Below are positions 24,699 to 32,858 of a DNA stretch of 64,000 bases, in pieces. The translations under genes were made by a program, and so were the position numbers. Position 1 is the stretch's first letter. Every line of letters begins with the position of its first letter. The stretch comes from Burkholderia sp. S171 (lineage in GTDB: Bacteria; Pseudomonadota; Gammaproteobacteria; Burkholderiales; Burkholderiaceae). The notes under the pieces were generated by a model. It saw only the letters and a list, made by a program, of their open reading frames with translations. It was not told the DNA's origin and did no database searches. The stretch lies in NCBI RefSeq assembly GCF_009766085.1, contig NZ_LMUF01000007.1, positions 488,504 to 552,503 of the forward strand. Reading direction: 5' to 3'.

Positions 24699-25997
24699 AT
24701 GCAGCCAGCCAGTGCCAATAACAGTAAGCCAGCGCTCGCGGTGCGCCGCTGGTGGACGATCATGCCGATCGTGTTCATCACCTACAGCCTCGCGTATCTC
24801 GACCGTGCGAACTTCGGCTTCGCTTCGGCGGCCGGTATCAACCACGATCTCGGCATCAGCAAGGGGCTGGCATCGCTGATCGGCGCGTTGTTTTTCCTCG
24901 GTTATTTCTTCTTCCAGATTCCCGGCGCGATCTACGCGGAACGTCGCAGTGTGAAGAAGCTCGTGTTCGTCAGCCTGATCCTGTGGGGCGGGTGCGCCGC
25001 GCTGACCGGCGTGGTTACCAACATTCCATCGTTGATGGTGCTGCGTTTCATGCTCGGGGTCGTCGAAGCGGCCGTGATGCCCGCGATGCTGATCTTCATC
25101 TCCAACTGGTTCACGAAATCCGAGCGCTCGCGCGCCAACACCTTCCTGATCCTGGGCAACCCGGTGACGGTGCTGTGGATGTCGGTGGTATCGGGTTATC
25201 TCATCAATTCATTCGGCTGGCGCCACATGTTCGTGGTGGAGGGCGCACCGGCCATCATCTGGGCGGTGATCTGGTGGTTTATCGTGCAGGACAAGCCGGC
25301 GCAAGTTCAATGGCTTTCCGAGCAGGAAAAACGCGATCTGGACAATACGCTGCGCGCGGAACAAGCAGCGATCAAACCGGTCAAGAACTATGGCGAGGCG
25401 TTCAAGTCGCCCGCGGTGATCAAGCTGTCCGCGCAATATTTCTGCTGGAGCATCGGCGTGTACGGCTTCGTGTTGTGGCTGCCGTCGATCCTCAAGAACG
25501 CGTCCACGTTCGGCATGGTCGAGACCGGGTGGCTGTCGGCCGTGCCTTATCTCGCGGCAACTATTGCGATGATCGCGGCGTCTTGGGCGTCGGACAAACT
25601 CGAGCGCCGCAAGTTGTTCGTGTGGCCGTTCCTGCTGATCGGCGCGTTCGCTTTTGCGGGATCGTACCTGCTTGGATCGACGAGTTTCTGGGGCTCTTAT
25701 GCGCTGCTCGTGATCGCGGGCGCCGCCATGTATGCGCCTTACGGCCCGTTCTTTGCGATCGTGCCCGAGTTGTTGCCGAAGAATGTGGCGGGCGGCGCAA
25801 TGGCGCTGATCAACAGCATGGGCGCGCTTGGATCGTTCGTCGGCTCGTATGTGGTCGGATATTTGAACGGCGCGACGGGGTCGCCGGCAGCGTCGTATGT
25901 CTTCATGAGCGCCGCGCTGGTGGCGGCCGTCATACTGACGCTGATCGTGAAACCGCAGCCGGTCGCACCCGCCGCCAAACTGGCCACACGTGCTTGA
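24699..25997 (+). CDS. kguT: MFS transporter, probable 2-ketogluconate permease
   Basis: The 432-residue transporter has twelve membrane helices of the anion:cation symporter (ACS) type. Family marks include the LDRANFGFA phrase near 45, the FFLGYFFFQIPGAIYAERR segment and the FMLGVVEAAVMPAM helix. It should import 2-ketogluconate across the inner membrane by proton symport. The second half carries LSAVPYLAATIAMIAASWASD. The gene lies 56 bp after kguK in the kgu operon, which supports the substrate. Confidence 0.85.
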   Translation: MQPASANNSKPALAVRRWWTIMPIVFITYSLAYLDRANFGFASAAGINHDLGISKGLASLIGALFFLGYFFFQIPGAIYAERRSVKKLVFVSLILWGGCAALTGVVTNIPSLMVLRFMLGVVEAAVMPAMLIFISNWFTKSERSRANTFLILGNPVTVLWMSVVSGYLINSFGWRHMFVVEGAPAIIWAVIWWFIVQDKPAQVQWLSEQEKRDLDNTLRAEQAAIKPVKNYGEAFKSPAVIKLSAQYFCWSIGVYGFVLWLPSILKNASTFGMVETGWLSAVPYLAATIAMIAASWASDKLERRKLFVWPFLLIGAFAFAGSYLLGSTSFWGSYALLVIAGAAMYAPYGPFFAIVPELLPKNVAGGAMALINSMGALGSFVGSYVVGYLNGATGSPAASYVFMSAALVAAVILTLIVKPQPVAPAAKLATRA

Positions 25998-26042
25998 GAT
26001 AATTGAGGCACCAACCTTCTTGACCCCACAGGACCTGTTTCG

Positions 26043-27011
26043 ATGAAAAAGAAAATCGTCGCGTATAAGCCGTTGCCCGCGGACGTGCTTGCATACCTTC
26101 AGGAACACGCGGACGTTACGACCGTCGACCCGAAGCAGCACGACGCGTTCGTTGCAGCGTTGAAAGATGCCGATGGAGCGATCGGTGCGAGCACGCAGAT
26201 TACGCCCGCCATGCTCGAAGGGGCAACGAGGCTGAAGGCGTTGGCGACGGTTTCCGTGGGTTTCGATGCCTTCGATATCGCCGACCTGAACAAGCGCGGC
26301 ATCGTGCTCACGAACACGCCGGACGTGCTGACGGAATCGACCGCGGATACGGTCTTCGCCTTGATCCTGGCAAGCGCGCGCCGCGTGGTGGAACTTGCTG
26401 AATGGGTGAAGGCGGGCAAGTGGACGAAGAGCATTGGCGAAGAGTCTTTTGGTGTCGATGTCCAGGGCAAGACGCTTGGTATTATCGGGCTGGGACGGAT
26501 TGGCGGTGCAGTGGCGCGGCGCGCTTCGCTTGGCTTCCGCATGAATGTGCTGTACACGAACCGCAGCTCGAATGCGCAGGCTGAACGCGACTATGGCGCG
26601 AAGAAAGTCGATCTGGACGAGTTGCTCGCCACTTCGGATTTCGTGTTGCTGCAAGTGCCGCTGACTGCTGAAACGCGCAACCTGATCGGCGCCGAGCAGC
26701 TGAAAAAAATGAAGCGCAGCGCGATCCTGATCAACGCGTCACGCGGACCGACGGTGGATGAAGATGCGCTGATCCAAGCATTGCAGGACGGCACGATCCT
26801 CGGTGCGGGCCTCGATGTGTTCGTGAACGAGCCGCTGCCTGCCGACTCGCCGTTGCTCAAGATGAAGAACGTCGTGGCGCTGCCGCATATTGGCTCGGCC
26901 ACGCACGAAACCCGCCACGCGATGAACAAGAACGCCGCGGAGAACCTGATCGGCGCGTTGAATGGCACGCTGACGAACAACATGGTGAATCCGGAAGCAT
27001 TGAAGCGCTGA
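26043..27011 (+). CDS. kguD: 2-ketogluconate-6-phosphate reductase (D-2-hydroxyacid dehydrogenase family)
   Basis: The 322-residue dehydrogenase has the two-domain fold of D-2-hydroxyacid dehydrogenases with an NAD(P) motif GIIGLGRIGGAVARR and the catalytic Arg, Glu and His in NASRGPTVDEDAL, FVNEPLP and LPHIGSATHETR. It reduces 2-keto-6-phosphogluconate to 6-phosphogluconate, feeding the Entner-Doudoroff and pentose phosphate routes. Broad members of this family also act on glyoxylate and hydroxypyruvate (GhrB). The operon position argues for KguD. Confidence 0.85.
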   Translation: MKKKIVAYKPLPADVLAYLQEHADVTTVDPKQHDAFVAALKDADGAIGASTQITPAMLEGATRLKALATVSVGFDAFDIADLNKRGIVLTNTPDVLTESTADTVFALILASARRVVELAEWVKAGKWTKSIGEESFGVDVQGKTLGIIGLGRIGGAVARRASLGFRMNVLYTNRSSNAQAERDYGAKKVDLDELLATSDFVLLQVPLTAETRNLIGAEQLKKMKRSAILINASRGPTVDEDALIQALQDGTILGAGLDVFVNEPLPADSPLLKMKNVVALPHIGSATHETRHAMNKNAAENLIGALNGTLTNNMVNPEALKR

Positions 27012-27040
27012 GCGGGTTGAAGCCAAGCTCGCTGCATTGA

Positions 27041-27070
27041 ACAAAGCGCGCCTTGGCGCGCTTTGTTTTT
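27041..27070 (+). terminator. Rho-independent terminator after kguD
   Basis: A perfect 12-bp stem, ACAAAGCGCGCC and GGCGCGCTTTGT, with a TT loop is followed by TTTT. It lies 30 bp after the kguD stop and immediately before the ptxS-like start, so ptxS must be read through at reduced level or have its own promoter. Confidence 0.9.
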
Positions 27071-27075
27071 ATCGG

Positions 27076-28182
27076 ATGTCGAACGAGAACATGGCAAGAG
27101 ACAACTTTTCGAATGACCGGCGCGCGACCATCACCGACGTCGCGCGTGAAGCCGGCACCGGCAAGACCAGCATTTCGCGTTATCTGAACGGCGAGACAGG
27201 CGTGTTGTCGACGGAATTGCGCGAGCGCATAGAGGAGGCGATCGCGAAGCTCGATTACCGCCCGAACCAGATGGCACGCGGGCTGAAACGCGGCCGCAAC
27301 CGGCTGGTCGGGATGCTGGTCGCAGACCTGACGAATCCTTACACCGTCGAGGTGCTGCAGGGCGTGGAAGCAGCCTGTCACGCGTATGGTTATATGCCGC
27401 TGATCTGCCACGCGGCGAACGAGGTCGATCTGGAGCAGCGATACCTCCAGCTGCTGAGCACGTATCGCGTGGAGGGCGTGATTGTGAATGCGCTCGGCGT
27501 GAAGGAGGAGACGCTGGAAACGCTCGCTCGCGGCGGTGTGCCGGTCGTGCTGGTGGACCGCTCGGTCGAAGGGCTCGTGACCGATATGGTCGGGCTGGAC
27601 AACACGGAAGCGGTACGGATGGCGATCCATCATCTGGTGAGCCAGGGTTTCGATGAACTGCTGTTTGTCGTCCAGCCATACGCGCAGGTCAGCTCGCGAC
27701 GCGTGCGCGAAGCGGCATTTCGTGACACTATCGGCGCGCTCGGCGTTTCTGGCGTTTCCGGAGTGTCAGGCGCCACGATCGTGCTCGATCTGGATAATGA
27801 CGAAACCCTCGCCGAAATTGATGCGCGTATCAACGCCGCGCATCGGCAGAATCGAAACGTGGCGCTGTTCGCGGCGAATGCACCGGTGGCGTTGCGGGTC
27901 GCGCTGCATCTGAAGGAGCTTCATGGCGCTGACTGGCAGCGGCAAGTGGCGCTGATGAGTATCGATGACTCCGAGTGGGCCGAGCTCGCCGGCATGACGA
28001 CCGTGCGCCAGCCGACCTATACCATAGGCGAGCGCGCCGTCGAGTTCCTGCATGAGCGCATAGAAGGCGCGGTTGTGGCGGCGCGAGAATGCCTTCTGCC
28101 GGGCGAACTGATCGTGCGGACATCGACATCGGCATCGAGTTCGACACTAAGGTCTGCACCAACACATAACGGCGGCACATAG
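27076..28182 (+). CDS. ptxS: LacI-family repressor (PtxS-like)
   Basis: About 368 residues make a LacI-type regulator: helix-turn-helix ITDVAREAGTGKTSISRYLNG, hinge helix YRPNQMARGLKRGR, and a sugar-binding domain that would bind a ketogluconate. Its place after kguD and the PtxS-like palindrome before kguE make it the operon's repressor. The ATG at 27076 is one candidate; the next, at 27091, is equally possible and neither has a strong ribosome site. An earlier frame start lies inside the terminator and is rejected. The VSGVSGVSG stretch near 240 is a small local repeat. Confidence 0.85.
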   Translation: MSNENMARDNFSNDRRATITDVAREAGTGKTSISRYLNGETGVLSTELRERIEEAIAKLDYRPNQMARGLKRGRNRLVGMLVADLTNPYTVEVLQGVEAACHAYGYMPLICHAANEVDLEQRYLQLLSTYRVEGVIVNALGVKEETLETLARGGVPVVLVDRSVEGLVTDMVGLDNTEAVRMAIHHLVSQGFDELLFVVQPYAQVSSRRVREAAFRDTIGALGVSGVSGVSGATIVLDLDNDETLAEIDARINAAHRQNRNVALFAANAPVALRVALHLKELHGADWQRQVALMSIDDSEWAELAGMTTVRQPTYTIGERAVEFLHERIEGAVVAARECLLPGELIVRTSTSASSSTLRSAPTHNGGT

Positions 28183-28202
28183 TTTTTGAGGAAATTTAAT
28201 TA

Positions 28203-29030
28203 ATGGTAAGTGCCTTGACGCTGGTCTGTCTCACCATCGCGACGTTGCTGATTGCCGCGTTGCCCATCTGGTTGTATCGCAAGACGAAACCGCGGTTTGG
28301 CTTCGAGCGTCGTGACGTGATTGTCGGGATCGCCGTCTTCGCCCTATTTTCGATGGTGATCGAACGCGGTCTGCACGGACTCGTCCTGAGCAACGCGACC
28401 ACGGTCGGCCTGCTGATGAATCCGGCCATTTTCGTGATCTACGGCGCGCTTGCCACGGGCATCTGCGAGGAAGTCGGGCGCTACGCGGGCATGAAATGGC
28501 TAATCAAGCGCGATCCCGCTTCATTGCAACGCCCGGGCACGGCACTGGGCTATGGAATCGGCCATGGCGGCGCGGAAGCTTGGCTTGTCGGCGTGCTGGT
28601 GCAACTGCAGTGGATCCTCTACGCGCTGCTTGCCGATCGCGGCATGCTCGATCAATATTTCACGAGCGTCCCGGCCGAGTCACTGCTGCGGCTGCATGCC
28701 GTGCTCGGCAGTCTCGCGCCGGAATCCGCCGCGTTGTTCCTGGTCGAGCGGGCAGCGGCGTTTGTGTTCCAGGTGGGATTGTCGGTGGCAATGTGGCACA
28801 TGCTGCGTGAGCGTTTCCGCTTCACGCTGCCGTTCATGATCGTCGCGCACGCGCTGATCGCGTTGCCGGTCGCGCTGTATCAGGCGCGCTTGATTCCGCT
28901 GCTCGCCGCCGACGCCGTGTATCTCGTGTTCGGCTTAATCGTGATGCGTGCGCTGCGGCGCTATTTCCTGGGCGTGGCGGCCGCTGCGAATCGAGCGGCG
29001 CGCACGGCGCGTGTAGAGGCCGGAGACTGA
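28203..29030 (+). CDS. YhfC-family intramembrane protease
   Basis: The 275-residue membrane protein has about seven hydrophobic segments and the family's polar motifs: a Glu pair in ICEEVGRYAGMKW (about residue 89) and GIGHGGAEA (about 118-126), spaced on adjacent helices as in the Abi/CAAX glutamic-type proteases. That suggests membrane peptidase activity, but the substrate is unknown. It has an AGGAAA ribosome site and is followed, one base apart, by a DUF3022-like gene, so the two are co-expressed. Confidence 0.75.
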   Translation: MVSALTLVCLTIATLLIAALPIWLYRKTKPRFGFERRDVIVGIAVFALFSMVIERGLHGLVLSNATTVGLLMNPAIFVIYGALATGICEEVGRYAGMKWLIKRDPASLQRPGTALGYGIGHGGAEAWLVGVLVQLQWILYALLADRGMLDQYFTSVPAESLLRLHAVLGSLAPESAALFLVERAAAFVFQVGLSVAMWHMLRERFRFTLPFMIVAHALIALPVALYQARLIPLLAADAVYLVFGLIVMRALRRYFLGVAAAANRAARTARVEAGD

Positions 29031-29031
29031 G

Positions 29032-29400
29032 ATGGACGACGAATATCAATACGACTGCCCGAGCGCCGATATTGAATTGCTGGCGCGCGTGGTCAGCGAC
29101 CTGTTCCCGGAGCAGACGCAATTCTCCGAGCGACCGGGTGACGACGGCCAGCTTTCGCTCGTGATTCATTACGTGGCAATGCGCTTTGGCGCAACGGCGC
29201 GCCGCATAGCTATCGATATCCGCTTCGATCCCGCCGCGCTCGCGCGTTACCGGGCGATGCCGCCGCGTTTGCACGCGCGCAGTTATGCGGTGTTGCGCGC
29301 CTATGTGGAAGCCACGCTCGGTTCGCTCGAGGAGATGTATGCGGGTGGGGAAACCGTGCCGCGCACGGTGGAGATCGATATAGGCGAAGATTTTGCGTGA
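29032..29400 (+). CDS. DUF3022-like small protein
   Basis: The 122-residue cytoplasmic protein resembles the Burkholderia DUF3022 family: a start with CPSADIELLARVVSDLFPEQTQF, a core VMRFGATARRI-type strand, and an acidic end (EIDIGEDFA). It has no known function. It starts one base after the protease gene with a GGAGA site inside that gene's end, so it is its operon partner. Family naming is from pattern recognition only. Confidence 0.6.
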   Translation: MDDEYQYDCPSADIELLARVVSDLFPEQTQFSERPGDDGQLSLVIHYVAMRFGATARRIAIDIRFDPAALARYRAMPPRLHARSYAVLRAYVEATLGSLEEMYAGGETVPRTVEIDIGEDFA

Positions 29401-29447
29401 GGCTGGGCACAGAGTAGCCCGGCCTTGCGTTGCCTGCGCGCTTACGC

Positions 29448-29885
29448 TTATGAAACGCGCTTATAAACCTTCGCGAAACGGGCTGCCTTGACTACGCCGT
29501 AGTCGCCCGGCGCGTATTGCATGACCCAGTCGCCGGCTTCGCCGTGAAGCACATCGCCGGCTTCAGAACGCGCGATTGAAAACACTTCTTGCATTTGCTT
29601 CGCGAGGACTGCGACCGGCACGTTCCGGTACGCACCGGCATGGCCATGCGTGACGCCGTCGTGCGCCGCGTACTTTGCATCGAACCGATCCCGCGATACC
29701 ACCCAGCGCTCGCCGGTAGCGCCCGTGATCAAGGCGTCGCCGGGAGCAAAGCGGTTCGGGCCTTCCAGGCTCATCAGCGAGCCGGGTTCTTCAGCAAACT
29801 GGACCGCGACCGTTTCGTCTTTCACTACGCGATGCGCGGCGGGGTCGGCGGTGAGGTCGAGGTGAGTAAGGGTGATGGGTGTCAT
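29448..29885 (-). CDS. PGDYG-domain protein
   Basis: The 145-residue protein ends with the PGDYG motif that names its family (Pfam PGDYG), here APGDYGVV. The core has ERWVVSRDRFDAKYAA and FAPGDALITG segments. Function is unknown; the family is common in proteobacteria as small soluble proteins. It converges on the DUF3022-like gene. No clear ribosome site precedes the ATG at 29885. Confidence 0.7.
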   Translation of the reverse strand: MTPITLTHLDLTADPAAHRVVKDETVAVQFAEEPGSLMSLEGPNRFAPGDALITGATGERWVVSRDRFDAKYAAHDGVTHGHAGAYRNVPVAVLAKQMQEVFSIARSEAGDVLHGEAGDWVMQYAPGDYGVVKAARFAKVYKRVS

Positions 29886-29963
29886 GCGAATTGGGTGGCA
29901 GCACTGAAACGTTAATGATCCGGGATCGTAACGCCTAGCTCAGTATTATGCATACCGCAATGT

Positions 29964-29999
29964 GAAAGCGCCCGCATCGAAACCACGATGCGAGCACTT
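29964..29999 (-). terminator. Hairpin after the LTXXQ protein gene
   Basis: On the minus strand, AAAGTGCTCGCATCG can pair with CGATGCGGGCGCTTT, with two U-G wobbles, about 95 bp past the end of the LTXXQ gene. A weak T-stretch follows. On the plus strand the wobbles become mismatches, so a minus-strand terminator is more likely. Confidence 0.55.
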
Positions 30000-30094
30000 T
30001 TTCATGGGACTGATCCCCCCGCTTAAGCCATGCAACCAGACGCAAAGCTCAGTCCCGTCTAGCCCAGCCTTCAGATCAGGCCGTTACCGCAAGC

Positions 30095-30619
30095 TCAGGG
30101 CTTGGTGGTCGATGCACCGTCTGCCGCGGCTGCCGGCGCCTTGCGATGCGGAGCACGGCCTTTATGCGCGCCCGGCTTGCCCGACTGGTGGAAGCTGGCG
30201 TCGGCGAGTTTCTTCTGCTCGGGTGAAAGGCTAGCGTACAGCGGCTCGAAGGCATCGACCAGATGCTTCGTACCGTCCGCGTGCGCTTGCGTGATTTGCT
30301 CGTACTGCTTCATGTCGTCGAGCGCGCTCGTGTTGTCGCCCAGCGCCATGCGTTGACGGTACAGATCGCCCATTGTGTGGCCGTTGTCGCGCATGACGTC
30401 CGCGAACTTGTTCCATTGCTCGTCCTGCGCAGGAGTGATCTTGAGCTTGGCATGCAGTTCCGAAATGCGTTGCTCGACGCGTGCTTCACGCGCCTGGCCA
30501 CGGGCCGTATCCGGTGCCGATGCGCCTGCGGGCGCAGCGGGCGCTGCAGGAGCGGACGATTGGGCGAAAGCCGTGGAAAGGGCCAGCGAGGCAGCCAATG
30601 CAACGAATGTTTTTTTCAT
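30095..30619 (-). CDS. Periplasmic LTXXQ/Spy-CpxP-like protein
   Basis: The 174-residue product has a signal peptide (MKKTFVALAASLALSTAFAQ) and a helical core with two LTXXQ-type motifs, LKITPAQDEQW and LSPEQKKLADA. The ends are Ala/Pro-rich. Such proteins belong to the Spy/CpxP family of periplasmic chaperones or envelope stress sensors. An upstream in-frame start gives an extra 14 residues before the signal and is rejected. The C-terminal tail is basic (KGRAPHRKAP), unlike Spy. Confidence 0.75.
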   Translation of the reverse strand: MKKTFVALAASLALSTAFAQSSAPAAPAAPAGASAPDTARGQAREARVEQRISELHAKLKITPAQDEQWNKFADVMRDNGHTMGDLYRQRMALGDNTSALDDMKQYEQITQAHADGTKHLVDAFEPLYASLSPEQKKLADASFHQSGKPGAHKGRAPHRKAPAAAADGASTTKP

Positions 30620-31010
30620 GGGTGACACCTTGGGTCCATTGAGAAGGGGCAAGCAATACACGGCAAAGATAACGTGTGATGTTTGGCCGACGCCGCTATT
30701 AATATCACGTTAGCACGCGGCGTTGCTCTGGTTGCCACAACTGCTTACAACCGATACGTCTGCGAAAAAAAACGCCTTGAGGGCGTAATCCCGGGGCAAG
30801 CCGGTTTCGCAGCCGTAGGAGTGTAACCAACAAGCGAGGGCAGCCGCAGTTTGATGCGCTCGTGGTTTAATCGCTTTGCATGTTTCATGCATTTGTCACG
30901 CGCATCAAGTCCTGCATGACGTCGTGCATGAAGTCGTGCATGAAGTCGCGTATGACCTCATGCCGTTCTTTCGATGGCTTAAACAAAATTAAACAAAAGG
31001 ATCACGCCCC
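30620..31010. other. Intergenic region upstream of Lrp and LTXXQ genes
   Basis: The region between two divergent genes holds their promoters. It is not clearly coding. It contains the repeat at 30911-30958 and a TGCATG-TTT-CATGCA dyad at 30877-30891. Confidence 0.5.
30911..30958. repeat. Four imperfect 12-bp tandem repeats upstream of the Lrp gene
   Basis: About four copies of a TGCATGAAGTCG-like unit (variants CTGCATGACGTC and GCGTATGACCTC) sit 55-100 bp before the Lrp start. An open frame across it would give a Cys/Met/Ser-rich peptide with no ribosome site. Phased repeats like this could be Lrp binding sites, which is inference. Confidence 0.6.
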
Positions 31011-31472
31011 ATGCGACCGCCGCGCCTTGATCAGCTCGACGATATCGACCGGAACCTTGTCGCGTCTTTGCAGGTGAACGCCCGTGAAAGCGTGTCCGAA
31101 CTTGCGCGTCAACTCGGCATTGCACGCACGACGGTGATCGCGCGGCTTGCGCGCCTTGAGAAGACCGGCGTGATAGCAGGATATGGCGTGCGGCTCGGAC
31201 AAGACGTGCTCGATGCCAGTATCCAGGCCTACGTGGGCATCAAACTGGCGCCGAAGTATGGCCGCGATGTGCAGAAGCGCTTCGCCAGGATGCCCGAGAT
31301 GCAACTGCTCTGTGCAGTGAGCGGCGAGTTCGATTATGTCGCGTGGCTGCGGGCGGATTCCCCGGACCGGCTGAACGATCTGCTCGATGAAATCGGTGGT
31401 CTGGAAGGCGTTGAACGCACAACGACCTCGATCATTCTTGCGCGCAAGGTGGATCGTGGCGGCCTGGGTTAA
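31011..31472 (+). CDS. Lrp/AsnC-family transcriptional regulator
   Basis: The 153-residue regulator has the Lrp helix-turn-helix (LDDIDRNLVASLQVNARESVSELARQLGIARTTVIARL) and the effector-binding RAM domain with GEFDYVAWLR. Lrp/AsnC proteins sense amino acids. It lies upstream of and co-directional with a saccharopine-dehydrogenase-like gene, 173 bp away, so that enzyme is the likely target. The ligand is not known. Confidence 0.88.
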   Translation: MRPPRLDQLDDIDRNLVASLQVNARESVSELARQLGIARTTVIARLARLEKTGVIAGYGVRLGQDVLDASIQAYVGIKLAPKYGRDVQKRFARMPEMQLLCAVSGEFDYVAWLRADSPDRLNDLLDEIGGLEGVERTTTSIILARKVDRGGLG

Positions 31473-31645
31473 AAGCCTCATTCGGCGAGGTTAGCGGAGT
31501 GATTTCATGCAATTTGTCGTGTGAAGTCGTCAAAACGTCGAAATTGATAGTCGATTCGCATCATTTTGTGTCTTTTATCAATATTCATGCGCTCCTAAAC
31601 TGGGGATCGGAGATTGCCTCTCGACCGCCCATCCAGGAGATAAAC

Positions 31646-32755
31646 ATGAAAATTGCCCTCATCGGCGCCGGCCTGATTGGCCAGAGCATTGCTCATTTAC
31701 TGCGTGAAACCGGCGACTACGACGTGGTCGTTTTCGACCGCGATGCCCACGCGCTCGAACTGCTTGAAGCGCAGGGTATTTCCACCCGCCGCGTCGATTC
31801 CGCCGATGCGAATGCGCTGCGTCTCGCGCTGCAAGGCTTCGACGCACTCCTCAACGCGATGCCGTATTACCTCGCCGTGACCGTCGCAACGGCGGCGAAA
31901 GCGGCCGGCGTTCATTACTTCGACCTGACCGAAGACGTGCGGGCGACGCACGCGATCCGCGAAATCGCCGACAATTCCAGCCACGCGTTCATGCCGCAAT
32001 GCGGCCTGGCGCCGGGGTTCATCGGTATCGTGGCGCACGATCTGGCGAAGCGCTTTGCCGAGGTACGCGAGGTCAAGATGCGGGTTGGCGCATTGCCTGA
32101 GTTCCCGACCAACGCGTTGAAATACAACCTGACCTGGAGCATTGATGGCTTGATCAACGAGTATTGCCAGCCGTGCGAGGCTATCCGCGAAGGCAGTACG
32201 CAGTGGGTGCAGCCGCTGGAAGGGCTGGAGCATTTTTCGCTCGATGGCACCGAGTACGAGGCGTTCAATACATCGGGCGGCCTTGGTACGCTGTGCGAAA
32301 CGCTGGCCGGCAAGGTGGAAACGCTGGATTACAAGTCAGTGCGTTATCCCGGGCATCGCGAGCTGATGAAATTCCTGCTCGACGACTTGCGCATGTCGAG
32401 TGATCGTGACGGATTGAAGGCGATGTTGCGGCGTGCCGTACCGGCTACGGTGCAGGACGTGGTGCTGGTCTTCGTCACTGCTACGGGGATGCGCGACGGG
32501 CGCCTTATGCAAGATGTATTCACGCGGAAGATCTTCGCGAAGAATATATGCGGCGTGCCAATGAGCGCGATCCAGATCACGACCGCCGGCGCGATCTGCG
32601 CGGAACTCGATCTGTTCCGTGAAGGCGTGTTGCCGCAGAGCGGTTTCATCCGGCAGGAACAGGTGCCGCTGGAAGCGTTCCTGGCGAACCGGTTCGGACA
32701 GTTGTACGAAGGCGCGAGCACGCTGGGCGCTGTCCGGCAACTGCAGGCCGCCTGA
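31646..32755 (+). CDS. Saccharopine dehydrogenase-family protein (lysine 6-dehydrogenase-like)
   Basis: The 369-residue enzyme starts at an ATG with a good AGGAGA site; a longer frame to 31499 lacks one. The N-terminal Rossmann domain is MKIALIGAGLIGQSIAHLL, with a NAMPYYLAVTVATAAKAAGV segment typical of saccharopine dehydrogenases, and a C-terminal domain begins near 130 (GLAPGFIGIVAHDLA). Related proteins oxidise the epsilon-amino group of lysine. No partner saccharopine or semialdehyde gene lies beside it, so function is tentative. Confidence 0.75.
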   Translation: MKIALIGAGLIGQSIAHLLRETGDYDVVVFDRDAHALELLEAQGISTRRVDSADANALRLALQGFDALLNAMPYYLAVTVATAAKAAGVHYFDLTEDVRATHAIREIADNSSHAFMPQCGLAPGFIGIVAHDLAKRFAEVREVKMRVGALPEFPTNALKYNLTWSIDGLINEYCQPCEAIREGSTQWVQPLEGLEHFSLDGTEYEAFNTSGGLGTLCETLAGKVETLDYKSVRYPGHRELMKFLLDDLRMSSDRDGLKAMLRRAVPATVQDVVLVFVTATGMRDGRLMQDVFTRKIFAKNICGVPMSAIQITTAGAICAELDLFREGVLPQSGFIRQEQVPLEAFLANRFGQLYEGASTLGAVRQLQAA

Positions 32756-32858
32756 GATTCCTCTCGCGAGGATGCTCCGCGGTCGGCTGGTTTCGGGCGC
32801 GGGGCGATGCGAGCGGTCAACTATCTTGTTTGCTGACCAAGGACATCGGCCGGGCAGA

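Noticed and set aside
30880-31077. A small plus-strand frame rich in Cys, Met and Ser across the tandem repeats
   Set aside because: The odd composition comes from the 12-bp repeats. There is no ribosome site and it overlaps the Lrp start.
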